Source: Salaquimonas sp.
GTDB lineage: Bacteria > Pseudomonadota > Alphaproteobacteria > Rhizobiales > Rhizobiaceae
Assembly (NCBI GenBank): GCA_028289365.1
Contig: JANQQM010000026.1
Span: forward strand, 1 to 64,000
DNA length: 64,000 nucleotides
Direction of reading: 5' to 3'
The number at the start of each line of letters is the position of its first letter. Within the stretch, counting starts at the first letter, position 1. The notes beneath the pieces were generated by a model. The model was given only the letters and a program-made list of their open reading frames with translations. It was not told the origin of the DNA and searched no databases. Below, piece after piece: positions 51,551 to 60,079 of this stretch. The position numbers and the translations under genes are program-made.

Positions 51551-52450
51551 ATGGACAAGTTTCAAGCGATTCAGGTTTTTGTCAAAGTTGCCGACTGTCA
51601 GTCATTTGCGGGCGCAGCACGAGAGATGGGCATGTCGCCGCCCGCCGTGACACGGTCGGTGTCCATGCTTGAGGAAGCGCTCGGTACGCGATTGTTTGTC
51701 CGAACTACACGAGTGACCAGGCTTACTGACAGTGGCAGGGGATTTCTGGCTGACAGCAGGCGCATTCTCGCCGATTTGCAGGAAGCCGAAGAGGCTGCTG
51801 CCGGATCGCATGCGGAACCGCAGGGAGAATTGCGGATCACGGCTCCGGTCTTGTTCGGCCGTATGTATGTGACACCGATATTGGGTGAGTTCCTGCAGCT
51901 TTATCCGAGGGTTCAGGCGAGTACTTTATATCTTGATCGAAATGTGAGCCTGATTGATGAGGCGATTGATGTCGCTATCCGAATTGGGGAACTGCCTGAT
52001 TCATCGCTGACCGCGATCCGATGCGGAACCGTCCGACCGGTGATGTTCGGATCGCCTGACTATTTCGAAATGCATGGAGTTCCAGCACATCCTGATGATC
52101 TGTCACATCATGTGCTTGTCCAGTCGACAGCAGTTGCCGTTTCGAATGAGTGGAATTTTGTCGAGAACGGAAAACCGCGGTCCATCAGAATAGAGCCGCG
52201 CATTCGGATGAATACGAATGACGCAGTCATTGAAATGGTGGTTCGGGGGTGGGGCGTGTCCCGGCTCTTCTCTTATCAGGTCGCTCCGCTTATTGCCGAA
52301 GGGCGTCTGCGGGCAATCCTGGAAGGCTATGAATTGCCTCCCTTACCGATCCATGTGGTTCATCAGGAAGGACGCACGGTCTCGGCACGGACGCGAAAAT
52401 TCGTGGATTTCATTGTCGAGCGTCTGCGTGCTGACGTCCACCTCAACTGA
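51551..52450 (+). CDS. LysR family transcriptional regulator
   Basis: The 299-residue regulator starts at ATG 51551 (TTG at 51548 is an alternative). The HTH occupies about 3-60: FQAIQVFVKVADCQSFAGAAREMGMSPPAVTRSVSMLEEALGTRLF in order. The effector domain begins with LRITAPVLFGRMYVTPIL near 94, typical of the large group that regulates a divergent target. The 113-bp AT-rich divergent gap to the PNPOx-like gene is the likely operator region. Effector unknown. Confidence 0.9.
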   Translation: MDKFQAIQVFVKVADCQSFAGAAREMGMSPPAVTRSVSMLEEALGTRLFVRTTRVTRLTDSGRGFLADSRRILADLQEAEEAAAGSHAEPQGELRITAPVLFGRMYVTPILGEFLQLYPRVQASTLYLDRNVSLIDEAIDVAIRIGELPDSSLTAIRCGTVRPVMFGSPDYFEMHGVPAHPDDLSHHVLVQSTAVAVSNEWNFVENGKPRSIRIEPRIRMNTNDAVIEMVVRGWGVSRLFSYQVAPLIAEGRLRAILEGYELPPLPIHVVHQEGRTVSARTRKFVDFIVERLRADVHLN

Positions 52451-52574
52451 GTGGTACAATTTGTGCCTTGGCAATGGCTTGCTGTCACCATAGATGAGCA
52501 AAGCTTGACATGGTGTTTGCTGTTAACTTACCCGTGGCCAGCATCCCTAGACGACAAAAGGCGCCGAGATCGAA

Positions 52575-53378
52575 ATGCTTCGTGAACAAATGGCCAGGCT
52601 GGTCAATCATCCGAGATTTGAGCAAACAATTATTGTGCTGATCGTCATCAATGCGATTACGCTCGGTCTGGAAACCAGTCCGAGTGTAATGGAAAAAATC
52701 GGTCCGATATTATTGATGTTGGACGGCGCGATCCTGACGGTTTTCGTCATTGAACTTGTCATGAGGATGTATGTCGATTTCCGCGGGTTTTGGCGCGATC
52801 CGTGGCGGATCTTCGATTTTATCGTCGTGGGTGTGGCGCTGGTTCCTTCAGCCGGGGCGTTCTCGGTTCTGCGCGCCTTTCGGATTTTGCGTATCCTGCG
52901 GCTTGTCTCGAATATTGAGGCGATCAGGCGGGTGGTTACAGGCCTGCTGCAGGCAATTCCCGGCATGGGGTCGATTGTCATGCTGCTGGCGATGATCTTC
53001 TATATCTTCTCGGTGATCTCAACGAAGCTGTTTGCTGCATCCTTCCCACAGTGGTTCGGGTCGATCGGGGACAGCGCCTATACGCTTTTCCAGATCATGA
53101 CGCTGGAGAGCTGGTCGATGGGGATCGTTCGGCCGGTAATGGAACAATACCCCTATGCCTGGGCGTTGTTTGTTCCGTTCATCCTGGTGACATCCTTTAC
53201 GGTGTTGAACCTCTTCATTGGTGTCATTGTGGATGCAATGCAGACTGAGCACGAGGCCGAAGCGCAGGCCGACCGGGCAGATTTGCACAAGGAAACCGAA
53301 AGAGTGCTCCGTGAGGTCAAGGAACTAAGGCGAGAAGTCGCCGAGCTGCAGCTTTCCCTCAAGAATAGTCAGAATTAA
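52575..53378 (+). CDS. Bacterial voltage-gated sodium channel (NaChBac/BacNav family)
   Basis: The 267-residue product has six membrane helices. S4 carries four arginines at three-residue spacing (Arg100, 103, 106, 109) in LRAFRILRILRL. The pore loop holds TLESWSM at 176-182, identical to the selectivity filter of NaChBac-type sodium channels. The S6 helix (FVPFILVTSFTVLNLFIGVIVDAMQ, about 199-223) runs into a charged C-terminal coiled coil (about 225-262) that would tetramerise the channel. It should pass Na+ on depolarisation, with roles known in motility and pH homeostasis of alkaliphiles. The gene stands alone. Confidence 0.93.
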   Translation: MLREQMARLVNHPRFEQTIIVLIVINAITLGLETSPSVMEKIGPILLMLDGAILTVFVIELVMRMYVDFRGFWRDPWRIFDFIVVGVALVPSAGAFSVLRAFRILRILRLVSNIEAIRRVVTGLLQAIPGMGSIVMLLAMIFYIFSVISTKLFAASFPQWFGSIGDSAYTLFQIMTLESWSMGIVRPVMEQYPYAWALFVPFILVTSFTVLNLFIGVIVDAMQTEHEAEAQADRADLHKETERVLREVKELRREVAELQLSLKNSQN

Positions 53379-53433
53379 ACCATCGTCCATATTGTGCCGG
53401 TTTCCACAGGTTGAAACTCCGACAAAGTTAGTA

Positions 53434-53484
53434 TTGGCATGGCGGCTGGTGTTGGCATAGAATAATTTTACCGTCTGGTAAAAT
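53434..53484 (+). promoter_or_regulatory. Promoter and palindromic operator of the BMP transporter operon
   Basis: TTGGCA (53434-53439) and TAGAAT (53458-53463) are 18 bases apart, a good sigma-70 promoter. One base later lies a perfect palindrome ATTTTACC-GTCT-GGTAAAAT (53465-53484) covering the expected start site, the classical place for a repressor. The BMP protein gene starts 73 bases downstream. Confidence 0.65.
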
Positions 53485-53557
53485 ATTTGGCCGGCAATCC
53501 GACTTGCCGGATGATGAATTCTGATAAGCACACAAAAAACCATTGAGGGAAACGACG

Positions 53558-54565
53558 ATGAACTGGACCCCAAACCGCAGATCATTCAACGCAATGCTCG
53601 CCAGCATGGCAGGTGCAACCGCTCTTGGTCTAAGGCCTGCTAGCGCCGAGACCATTAAGGTCGCAGGTATTTACACGCAGCCGATTCAGCAAAAATGGGA
53701 TGCCCGGCTGCATGAGGGTCTGGAGGCCGCGAAGGCCAAGGGGGACATCGAATATGTGTTCTCGGAAAAAGTTGCCAATACCGATTATATCCGCGTGCTC
53801 CGCGAATATTGCGAATCCGGCGTCAAGCTTGTCGTCGGCGAGGCGTTCGGCATTTCCAAGGAAGCGCGTAAGGTGGCTGACGAGTATCCCGATATCGCAT
53901 TCCTGATGGGTGACCCGTTCAAGCCGCATGGCAACAATTTTTCGGTTTTCGACAACTACATCCACGAGCCCTGTTACCTGATGGGCATCATTGCCGGCTC
54001 GATGACCGAGAACAATCGATTGGGTATGGTGGGCGGCTATCCCATCGGTGAAGTCAACCGGCTTTTCCATGCCTTCATCAATGGCGCGAGGTCGGTCAAT
54101 CCCGATATCGAATACAAGGTTACCTTCATCGGATCCTGGTACGATCCGCCAAAGGCCAAGGAAGCCGCCTTTGCCCAGATCGAGGCAGGGGCCGACATCA
54201 TGTATGCCGAGCGGGCAGGGGTGGTCGATGCCGCGCGCGAAAAGGGTGTGCTAGCCTTCGGCAATGTGAATGACATGAACAAGGAAGAAAACGGTACGGA
54301 CGTTGTCGTCACGTCGGCACTTTGGCACATGGAAGCGGCGATTGCCCATGCCATCGACCTGGTCAAGGCTGGAGAGTTCAAGGCCGAGGACTACAAGGAA
54401 TGGACGATGATGGCCAAGGGTGGCGCCAGCCTGGCACCTTACTACGAGTTCGAGGACAAGATTCCCCCAGACGCAAAGGCCAAGGTCGAGGAAATCAAAG
54501 AGCAAATCCTGGCCGGCGATTTCGTGGTCGAGATAAACGATAACGAGCCGAAGTCGTCATATTGA
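53558..54565 (+). CDS. BMP family nucleoside/purine ABC substrate-binding protein
   Basis: The 335-residue protein starts at ATG 53558 after GAGGGAAA. Its leader has a twin-arginine motif (NRRSFNAML near 6-14) and cleaves after ASA near residue 30, so Tat export is likely. BMP/PnrA features: IKVAGIYTQPIQQKWD near 34, MGIIAGSMTENNRLGMVGGYP near 144, and NPDIEYKVTFIGSWYDPPKAKEAA near 181. BMP proteins bind nucleosides or related bases as ABC ligands. The operon also contains a cytosine deaminase, suggesting a cytosine- or cytidine-type ligand. Confidence 0.9.
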   Translation: MNWTPNRRSFNAMLASMAGATALGLRPASAETIKVAGIYTQPIQQKWDARLHEGLEAAKAKGDIEYVFSEKVANTDYIRVLREYCESGVKLVVGEAFGISKEARKVADEYPDIAFLMGDPFKPHGNNFSVFDNYIHEPCYLMGIIAGSMTENNRLGMVGGYPIGEVNRLFHAFINGARSVNPDIEYKVTFIGSWYDPPKAKEAAFAQIEAGADIMYAERAGVVDAAREKGVLAFGNVNDMNKEENGTDVVVTSALWHMEAAIAHAIDLVKAGEFKAEDYKEWTMMAKGGASLAPYYEFEDKIPPDAKAKVEEIKEQILAGDFVVEINDNEPKSSY

Positions 54566-54578
54566 CCGTAGCGGGCTG

Positions 54579-56129
54579 ATGGCCGCCGCACCAATTCTGG
54601 AGTTCCGGGGCGTCACCAAGCGCTTCGGAGCCCTGACGGCAAATGACAACATTTCGCTGACGCTAAATCAGGGTGAAGTGCTGGCGCTGCTTGGCGAAAA
54701 CGGTGCCGGCAAGACCACCCTGATGAACATTCTGTTCGGTCACTATCAGGCCGATGAGGGAGAAATCCTGGTCGACGGCGAGGCATTGCCGCCGGGTTCC
54801 ACCCAGGCAGCGATTAGTGCCGGCATCGGAATGGTGCACCAGCATTTCACGCTGGCGGATAATCTTACTGTTCTTGAGAACATTACCGTCGGTACGGAGA
54901 GTTTGTGGTCCTGGCGGCAGGAAAATCAGGCTAACCGGGAGAAGCTCACCCGGATGATCGAGGATTATGGCCTGGTGGTCGATCCCGATGCACTGGTTTC
55001 GACACTGTCTGTGGGGGAGCGCCAGCGGGTTGAAATTCTCAAGGCACTTTACCGCGATGCCCGTATCCTCATTCTGGATGAACCGACGGCAGTGCTCACA
55101 CCGCAGGAAGCAGATCGGCTGTTTGAAACCCTGAAATCGATTACGGCCAAGGGTCTTGCGGTCATTTTCATCTCGCACAAATTGCATGAAATTCTTGCCA
55201 TCAGCACAAAGGTCGCTGTCTTGCGCCGCGGTTCCATTGTCGGAACGCTGGCGACGAAGGATGCAAAACGGGAGCAGCTGGCTGAGCTGATGGTGGGCCG
55301 TGTCGTCACGCGACCCAAACTCTCTGCTATCAAGCGCGGAGCGCCGGTTCTGGAGATCAGTGACCTGACCACCGGCGGTGGTGGCTCGTCAGCGCTGAAG
55401 AATGTCGATCTTGTTATTCATGCCCATGAAATTGTCGGGATAGCTGGTGTTGCGGGCAATGGTCAGGCGGTGCTTGCCGACATCCTGTCAGGGCTGATTG
55501 GAAATTTCACTGGTAGTGCCAGTATCAACGGAAGGGAACTCGCTGCCGGTGATCCGAGATCGATTGTAGCCTCCGGTGTCGGCCGTATCCCCGAGGACCG
55601 TCATGCGCGCGGCATGATTGGCGACATGGAAATCTGGGAGAACCTAATCTCGGAAGATCTGCGTTCAAGCGAAATTTCCTATGGGGGAATGGTCATCAAC
55701 GGAGATCGCGCCAGGGAAAGGGCGACCGAGCAGATCAAGGAATTCGATGTCCGCTGCGAGGGTCCGGAAGCGGAAACCAAGCTTTTGTCCGGCGGCAATA
55801 TGCAGAAACTGATCCTGTCGCGGGCATTGTCGCGCAATCCGTCCTTTATTTTAGCCAATCAACCCGTGCGTGGCCTGGATGAGGGTGCAATTGCCTATGT
55901 TCAAGGGCGTCTGCTTGAAGCACGGCAGGCCGGCGCAGCTATCCTGTTGATCTCGGAGGACCTGGACGAACTGATGTCCCTGACCGACAGGATTGCGGTG
56001 ATCTATCATGGCAGTTTGAGTTTGCCGGAACCGCCCGGAAAACGTTCGATTGCCGAGATCGGCCTGATGATGGCGGGGCAAACCCAGAATAAAAGTGAAG
56101 AATTGCAAGGGGTTGGACATGGTCATTGA
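54579..56129 (+). CDS. Nucleoside ABC transporter ATPase with two ABC domains
   Basis: The 516-residue protein has RbsA/YufO-type architecture. Domain 1 has Walker A GENGAGKTT near 38-46, signature LSVGERQRVEI near 149 and Walker B ILILDEPTAVLTPQ near 166. Domain 2 (from about 260) has a degenerate Walker A (AGVAGNGQAVL near 289) and LSGGNMQKLILSRAL near 406. Its Walker B region is LANQPVRGLD, where the usual catalytic acidic residue is replaced, normal for this family. It energises the two permeases that follow and overlaps the first by 11 bp. Confidence 0.9.
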   Translation: MAAAPILEFRGVTKRFGALTANDNISLTLNQGEVLALLGENGAGKTTLMNILFGHYQADEGEILVDGEALPPGSTQAAISAGIGMVHQHFTLADNLTVLENITVGTESLWSWRQENQANREKLTRMIEDYGLVVDPDALVSTLSVGERQRVEILKALYRDARILILDEPTAVLTPQEADRLFETLKSITAKGLAVIFISHKLHEILAISTKVAVLRRGSIVGTLATKDAKREQLAELMVGRVVTRPKLSAIKRGAPVLEISDLTTGGGGSSALKNVDLVIHAHEIVGIAGVAGNGQAVLADILSGLIGNFTGSASINGRELAAGDPRSIVASGVGRIPEDRHARGMIGDMEIWENLISEDLRSSEISYGGMVINGDRARERATEQIKEFDVRCEGPEAETKLLSGGNMQKLILSRALSRNPSFILANQPVRGLDEGAIAYVQGRLLEARQAGAAILLISEDLDELMSLTDRIAVIYHGSLSLPEPPGKRSIAEIGLMMAGQTQNKSEELQGVGHGH

Positions 56130-57171
56130 ACCACGGCAATCCGTTTCGATTTGGCGTGCCGGCCTTGCGCCTGTGTGGGCAATACTCGCTTCCATGGCAA
56201 TCTGCGCGGTGTTGATTGCCTGGGCGGGCGCGTCGGTTCCCAATGCCTATGCGTTGTTGATCAAGGGTGCCTTTGGTTCGGCATTTGCGATCAAGGAGAC
56301 GCTGACGCGATCGATACCACTGATCTTCACGGGTCTTGCCGTCTCGGTGGCGTTTCGTGCGAAATTCTACAATATCGGGGCAGAAGGTCAGCTTTACGCC
56401 GGTGCCCTGGCAGCCACCTTCTTCGGGACGGGTTTGATAACCCTACCGCCAGCGTTGATGATCCTGCTATTGATCCTGACCGGCGCGATCGCCGGTGGCG
56501 CCTTATTGATCGTGCCGGTGCTTCTCAAGACGCATCTGAAGGTCGACGAGGTCGTCACGACGCTGTTGCTGAACTTCGTCGTGTTACTGCTTGTCAGCTA
56601 TCTGATCGAAGGGCCGTGGAAAGATCCTATGAGCCTTGGCTGGCCGCAGGCAGCTTCGATCATCGATGAGGGTGTCTTTCCCTTATTGCTCGAGAAAGGG
56701 CGATTACATCTGGGCCTGATCATCGCAATCCTGTTTGCGATCCTGGTTTGGCTGATGATGCGGTTTACGGTATTGGGCTACGAGATCCGGGCTGTCGGGT
56801 ACAATGCGAAGGCGGCAGAATTTGCCGGTATCAACGTCAACCGGACCGTAATCATCACGGCATTGATTTCGGGTGGTCTGGCTGGCATTGCCGGCGTCAG
56901 CGAAACGGCTGGCCTCAAAGGGTATCTTACGCTCGATCTGTCTCCGGGCTTTGGTTATACGGGGATCGCGGTTGCCATGCTTGCCCAGCTTAATCCGCTG
57001 GCAGTTATTCCGGCCGCGATCTTTTTGTCAGCAGTCTATGTCGGTTCCGACGCCATGAGTCGCGCAGTCAACATCCCGACCTATATCGCGGACGTTCTGG
57101 TAGGCGTTTCCGTTCTTGCAGTGTTGTGTAGCGTTATGCTCAGCCAATATCGGATCAGGTGGCTGAAATGA
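56119..57171 (+). CDS. Nucleoside ABC transporter permease 1 (YufP-like)
   Basis: The 350-residue permease starts at ATG 56119, within the end of the ATPase gene, with AAGGGG upstream. It has about ten hydrophobic segments. FRAKFYNIGAEGQLYAGALAA near 84-104 is the signature of the branched-chain/nucleoside permease superfamily, and LGYEIRAVGYNAKAAEFAGINV near 217 is the coupling region. It overlaps permease 2 by 4 bp. Confidence 0.9.
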   Translation: MVIEPRQSVSIWRAGLAPVWAILASMAICAVLIAWAGASVPNAYALLIKGAFGSAFAIKETLTRSIPLIFTGLAVSVAFRAKFYNIGAEGQLYAGALAATFFGTGLITLPPALMILLLILTGAIAGGALLIVPVLLKTHLKVDEVVTTLLLNFVVLLLVSYLIEGPWKDPMSLGWPQAASIIDEGVFPLLLEKGRLHLGLIIAILFAILVWLMMRFTVLGYEIRAVGYNAKAAEFAGINVNRTVIITALISGGLAGIAGVSETAGLKGYLTLDLSPGFGYTGIAVAMLAQLNPLAVIPAAIFLSAVYVGSDAMSRAVNIPTYIADVLVGVSVLAVLCSVMLSQYRIRWLK

Positions 57172-58115
57172 GCGATCTGTTCGAAATCCTGTTTACCGCC
57201 GGTTTTTGGGCCGCAACGATCCGTATCGTCAGTCCTTTGATCTTTGGTACGCTGGGTGAACTGATCTGCGAACGTGCTGGGGTACTCAATCTGGGCATTG
57301 AAGGCATCATGACCGTTGGCGCGATGGCAGGCTGGATGTGGGTCTATCAGGGTGGCGATTTGTGGACCGGGGTAATCTTTGCAGCCTGTGTCGGAGCCTT
57401 GTTCGGGTTGTTACACGCAATCTTCACGGTGCATCTGTGCCTGTCGCAGCATGTGACCGGTATCGGGATTACGCTATTCGGATCTTCACTCAGCTATTTC
57501 ATCTATCGGATGTTGCTGCCGGATGCGACAACGCCGCCGAAGATCGAGCCGTTCGAACCTTTGCTCATACCGTGGTTTTCAGAACTCCCCATTGTAGGCG
57601 AAGCCTTGTTCAGTCAGACGGCGTTGACCTATCTTGCGCTGCTGACGGTCCCGGTCGTGTGGTATGTCTTGTTCAGAACACCGGTCGGTCTCGCGGTGCG
57701 CATGTCGGGTGAGAACCCGGTGGCGGTCGAGGCGCAGGGGATCAATGTGCTGGCGGTCAGAACCGGCGCGGTCATGGTTGGAAGTGCGCTGATGGCAGTT
57801 GGTGGCGCGTTCATCACCATGTCCTGGTTCGATGCGTTTTATTTCGGGATGATCAATGGCCGGGGCTGGATTTGTGTTGCGCTGGTCATTTTTGCCTCCT
57901 GGCAACCTGGCAAGGCGCTATTGGGAGCGCTTTTGTTTGCCGGGCTTGAAGCCATGCAGGTTCGAGCGCAACAATCGGCCGGCGCCATTATTCCCTACCA
58001 GTTCTTCCTGATGCTGCCTTACATCATGTCGATTGTTGCGATGATCGTAATGGCTCGCAAAACCAAATATCCACAAGCTCTGCTGGTGCCATTCAGGCGC
58101 GGCGAGCGTGTCTAA
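57168..58115 (+). CDS. Nucleoside ABC transporter permease 2 (YufQ-like)
   Basis: The 315-residue permease starts at ATG 57168 (a GTG nine bases upstream is an alternative). It begins with a membrane helix and has GELICERAGVLNLGIEGIMTVGAMAG near 27-52, the family signature, then VGLAVRMSGENPVAVEAQGINVLAV near 172-196. It pairs with permease 1. Its stop overlaps the deaminase start by one base, so the deaminase is translationally coupled to the transporter. Confidence 0.9.
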   Translation: MSDLFEILFTAGFWAATIRIVSPLIFGTLGELICERAGVLNLGIEGIMTVGAMAGWMWVYQGGDLWTGVIFAACVGALFGLLHAIFTVHLCLSQHVTGIGITLFGSSLSYFIYRMLLPDATTPPKIEPFEPLLIPWFSELPIVGEALFSQTALTYLALLTVPVVWYVLFRTPVGLAVRMSGENPVAVEAQGINVLAVRTGAVMVGSALMAVGGAFITMSWFDAFYFGMINGRGWICVALVIFASWQPGKALLGALLFAGLEAMQVRAQQSAGAIIPYQFFLMLPYIMSIVAMIVMARKTKYPQALLVPFRRGERV

Positions 58116-58582
58116 TGGAGAATAGTGTGCTTAGCGAAAACGATCAGAAATTCCTTCGGCTTGCCTATGAGGAAGCCAAGGCCGGATTTGATGAGGGTGG
58201 TTGCCCGATTGGTTCCGTTCTTGCCAAGGGTGATGCGCTGATCGCGCAGGGGCGAAATCAGAGGGTGCAGGGTGGTGATCCGATCGCCCATGGCGAAATG
58301 GATTGCCTACGGAAGGCGGGGAGGCAGAAGACCTATCGCGGGATGACCTTATATACTTCGCTATCGCCCTGCATGATGTGTTCCGGCACGATTGTTCAAT
58401 TCGGGATCGAACGTGTTGTGGTCGGCGAGAACATAAATTTCGGCGGCAATGAAGATTTCCTGCGCGAAAGAGGCGTCGAGGTTGTGGTGGTGAATGACCG
58501 GGATTGCATCGATCTCATGCAACGTTTCATAACCGAGAAACCTCAGCTCTGGGCCGAGGACATCGCCGAGGATCCGAGCTGA
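58115..58582 (+). CDS. Cytosine deaminase, small zinc type (yeast FCY1-like)
   Basis: The 155-residue enzyme has zinc motifs H59-G-E61 and P85-C86-M-M-C89 of the cytidine-deaminase fold. The region from LYTSLSPCMMC to the end (GIERVVVGENINFGG, RGVEVVVVND, FITEKPQLWAEDI) follows yeast cytosine deaminase FCY1 closely, more so than tRNA adenosine deaminase TadA or guanine deaminase. Most bacteria use the unrelated amidohydrolase CodA for this reaction. Translational coupling to a nucleoside ABC importer suggests immediate deamination of imported cytosine or an analogue to uracil. A creatinine- or guanine-type substrate is an alternative. Confidence 0.82.
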   Translation: MENSVLSENDQKFLRLAYEEAKAGFDEGGCPIGSVLAKGDALIAQGRNQRVQGGDPIAHGEMDCLRKAGRQKTYRGMTLYTSLSPCMMCSGTIVQFGIERVVVGENINFGGNEDFLRERGVEVVVVNDRDCIDLMQRFITEKPQLWAEDIAEDPS

Positions 58583-58648
58583 TAGAATACGATTGCAAGG
58601 ATGCGAGGCGAATCCATCATTTTCAGAAATGATCTAACGGGATCAAAA

Positions 58649-58687
58649 AGATAACCCGCCAGCTTGGGGAAACTGGCGGGTATCTTT
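58649..58687. terminator. Bidirectional terminator after the deaminase operon
   Basis: ACCCGCCAG (58654-58662) pairs with CTGGCGGGT (58673-58681); beyond a one-base bulge AGATA/TATCT extends the stem. TATCTTTT follows on the plus strand and TATCTTTTTG on the minus strand. It ends the BMP operon. In the minus direction it would end any short RNA arising from the gene-free stretch to the right. Confidence 0.8.
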
Positions 58688-58689
58688 TA

Positions 58690-59050
58690 CTTCCATGTGA
58701 TCAGCAACGTAGCTTGGGGGGGTGCAGCTGACCACACGTAAACAACTCCCATAAAGTACCGGGATCGTCAAGGCACATTTTGACAATTTAAGCACAATAT
58801 TGATTGAATTTACGCAAACATTTCGATGATTATTAACAAATTACAAATGGTAAATTGATTTACCAGTTAACAGATGTGGAAAACGGCTAATTGGAGATGG
58901 CCTTAACTGAACGTTAATTCAGCGAATCGCATCATATTTTTACTGTGGAAATTTCGCCTATGAGTTTTGTTCCGATCAAGTCCGATTCGATTTGATGTAA
59001 TCACATAAATTCAGCGGTGGAATCGTGGGAGGCGCCAGAATTGGCATTTT
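58690..59050. other. Gene-free AT-rich stretch with palindrome and CtrA-like box
   Basis: No convincing open frame is present. Recognisable items are a perfect palindrome TGGTAAAT-TG-ATTTACCA (58848-58865), a TTAA-N7-TTAA arrangement (58903-58917) matching the CtrA box used in alphaproteobacterial cell-cycle control, and a C-rich/G-rich tract near 58718. The bidirectional hairpin at 58649 could serve as the 3' end of a minus-strand small RNA from here. All are weak individually. Confidence 0.4.
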
Positions 59051-60079
59051 CTATCGCTGCTCGATGGAATTAACCCAACTTCGCAAGAAACTCTCCTTGC
59101 GCATCTTGTCCAGGAAGACCATCAGGCCAGGTCCCAAGCGGATAGGGCGAACGCTCTGCGATTCATAGGAGTCCCGTGCTTCTACTGGCGGCAAGCCGGT
59201 CTGTTCGACAAGTTCAGGATAATTGCCAAGCTCGGACAGGAAATCGATCATAGTACCGGCAGCCTCGTAATTTTTGACGGTGTTGGGGATGATTGCGGTT
59301 CTCAGCATGACGCTGACAAAATCATCCATCTCCACTGTGATAATTCCCGGGGTGTCACCCAGTTTCGAGTTTGCATAGCTGTCGAGCACATTGTAGGCGA
59401 AGGCCAGCTTACCGGAGGCGACATCGGCGAGCATCGCGCCGGAACAACAATATAGTCTTGTATTTAGTCTGCCCATGACTTCGGTCAGCCGCCAGAAAGA
59501 TTCGGTGTTGCGCGAATCCTGTGTTGCAAACAGATAGCCGGTTCCCGAAGTGCGAACATCATAGGTTCCGATCCGCCCGTCAAAGATCTCAGGGTATTCC
59601 CGAAGCAGTTCGATCAGGTCTTCACGATTACTCGGTATTGGCAGTTCTTCGAAGGTGGACTCGGAGATCACGAGTACAGCGCGTTCCTGCGTGAATGCAA
59701 AAACGCGATCCCGCCATGTGGCCCAGTCGGGTAGCAGGGAAGTGGCATCGGAGACATATCGCCTCGTAAATCCGTCATTGGCCAGCTTAGTTTGTAAATC
59801 CATGGCAGAGGAGATGCCAAGATCATAACTCGCATTCTCGTCGTGAAGCGCGCGCATGACTTCAGAGCTGGAGGCGACCACATATTCAATGGCGATATCA
59901 GGATGACGTTTTTGAAATTCAAAAATGATCGGTTCAAAAACTTCGACATCGGCGGTCGAAATGATGGACAGCATCGAACCATCTTCGACAGACGCATAGG
60001 ATCGCTTGGCTTCGATTTCAAATGCATCAGCCGGGCTAAATGCAAGGATCAGGATAAAGGCAATACAAGCGATACGCAT
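59051..60079 (-). CDS. Periplasmic binding protein co-transcribed with a TctDE-type two-component system
   Basis: The 342-residue protein has a Sec signal (about 1-19, cleavage after ADA) and a type 2 periplasmic binding fold of the iron/thiosulphate type: SIISTADVEVFEPIIFEFQKRHPDIAIEYVVASSSEVM in order over about 39-76, ASYDLGISSAMDLQ near 83, and SGTGYLFATQ near 192. No ABC permease or ATPase is nearby. The gene overlaps the sensor kinase gene by 31 bp and has its own GGAG site inside it, so it most likely acts as a periplasmic ligand-sensing partner of the kinase. Confidence 0.82.
   Translation of the reverse strand: MRIACIAFILILAFSPADAFEIEAKRSYASVEDGSMLSIISTADVEVFEPIIFEFQKRHPDIAIEYVVASSSEVMRALHDENASYDLGISSAMDLQTKLANDGFTRRYVSDATSLLPDWATWRDRVFAFTQERAVLVISESTFEELPIPSNREDLIELLREYPEIFDGRIGTYDVRTSGTGYLFATQDSRNTESFWRLTEVMGRLNTRLYCCSGAMLADVASGKLAFAYNVLDSYANSKLGDTPGIITVEMDDFVSVMLRTAIIPNTVKNYEAAGTMIDFLSELGNYPELVEQTGLPPVEARDSYESQSVRPIRLGPGLMVFLDKMRKESFLRSWVNSIEQR

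Noticed and set aside
58654-58704. 17-codon minus-strand frame through the terminator hairpin considered as a small peptide (pqqA-like)
   Set aside because: No Glu/Tyr signature of PqqA, no ribosome site, and the frame is mostly the hairpin itself.
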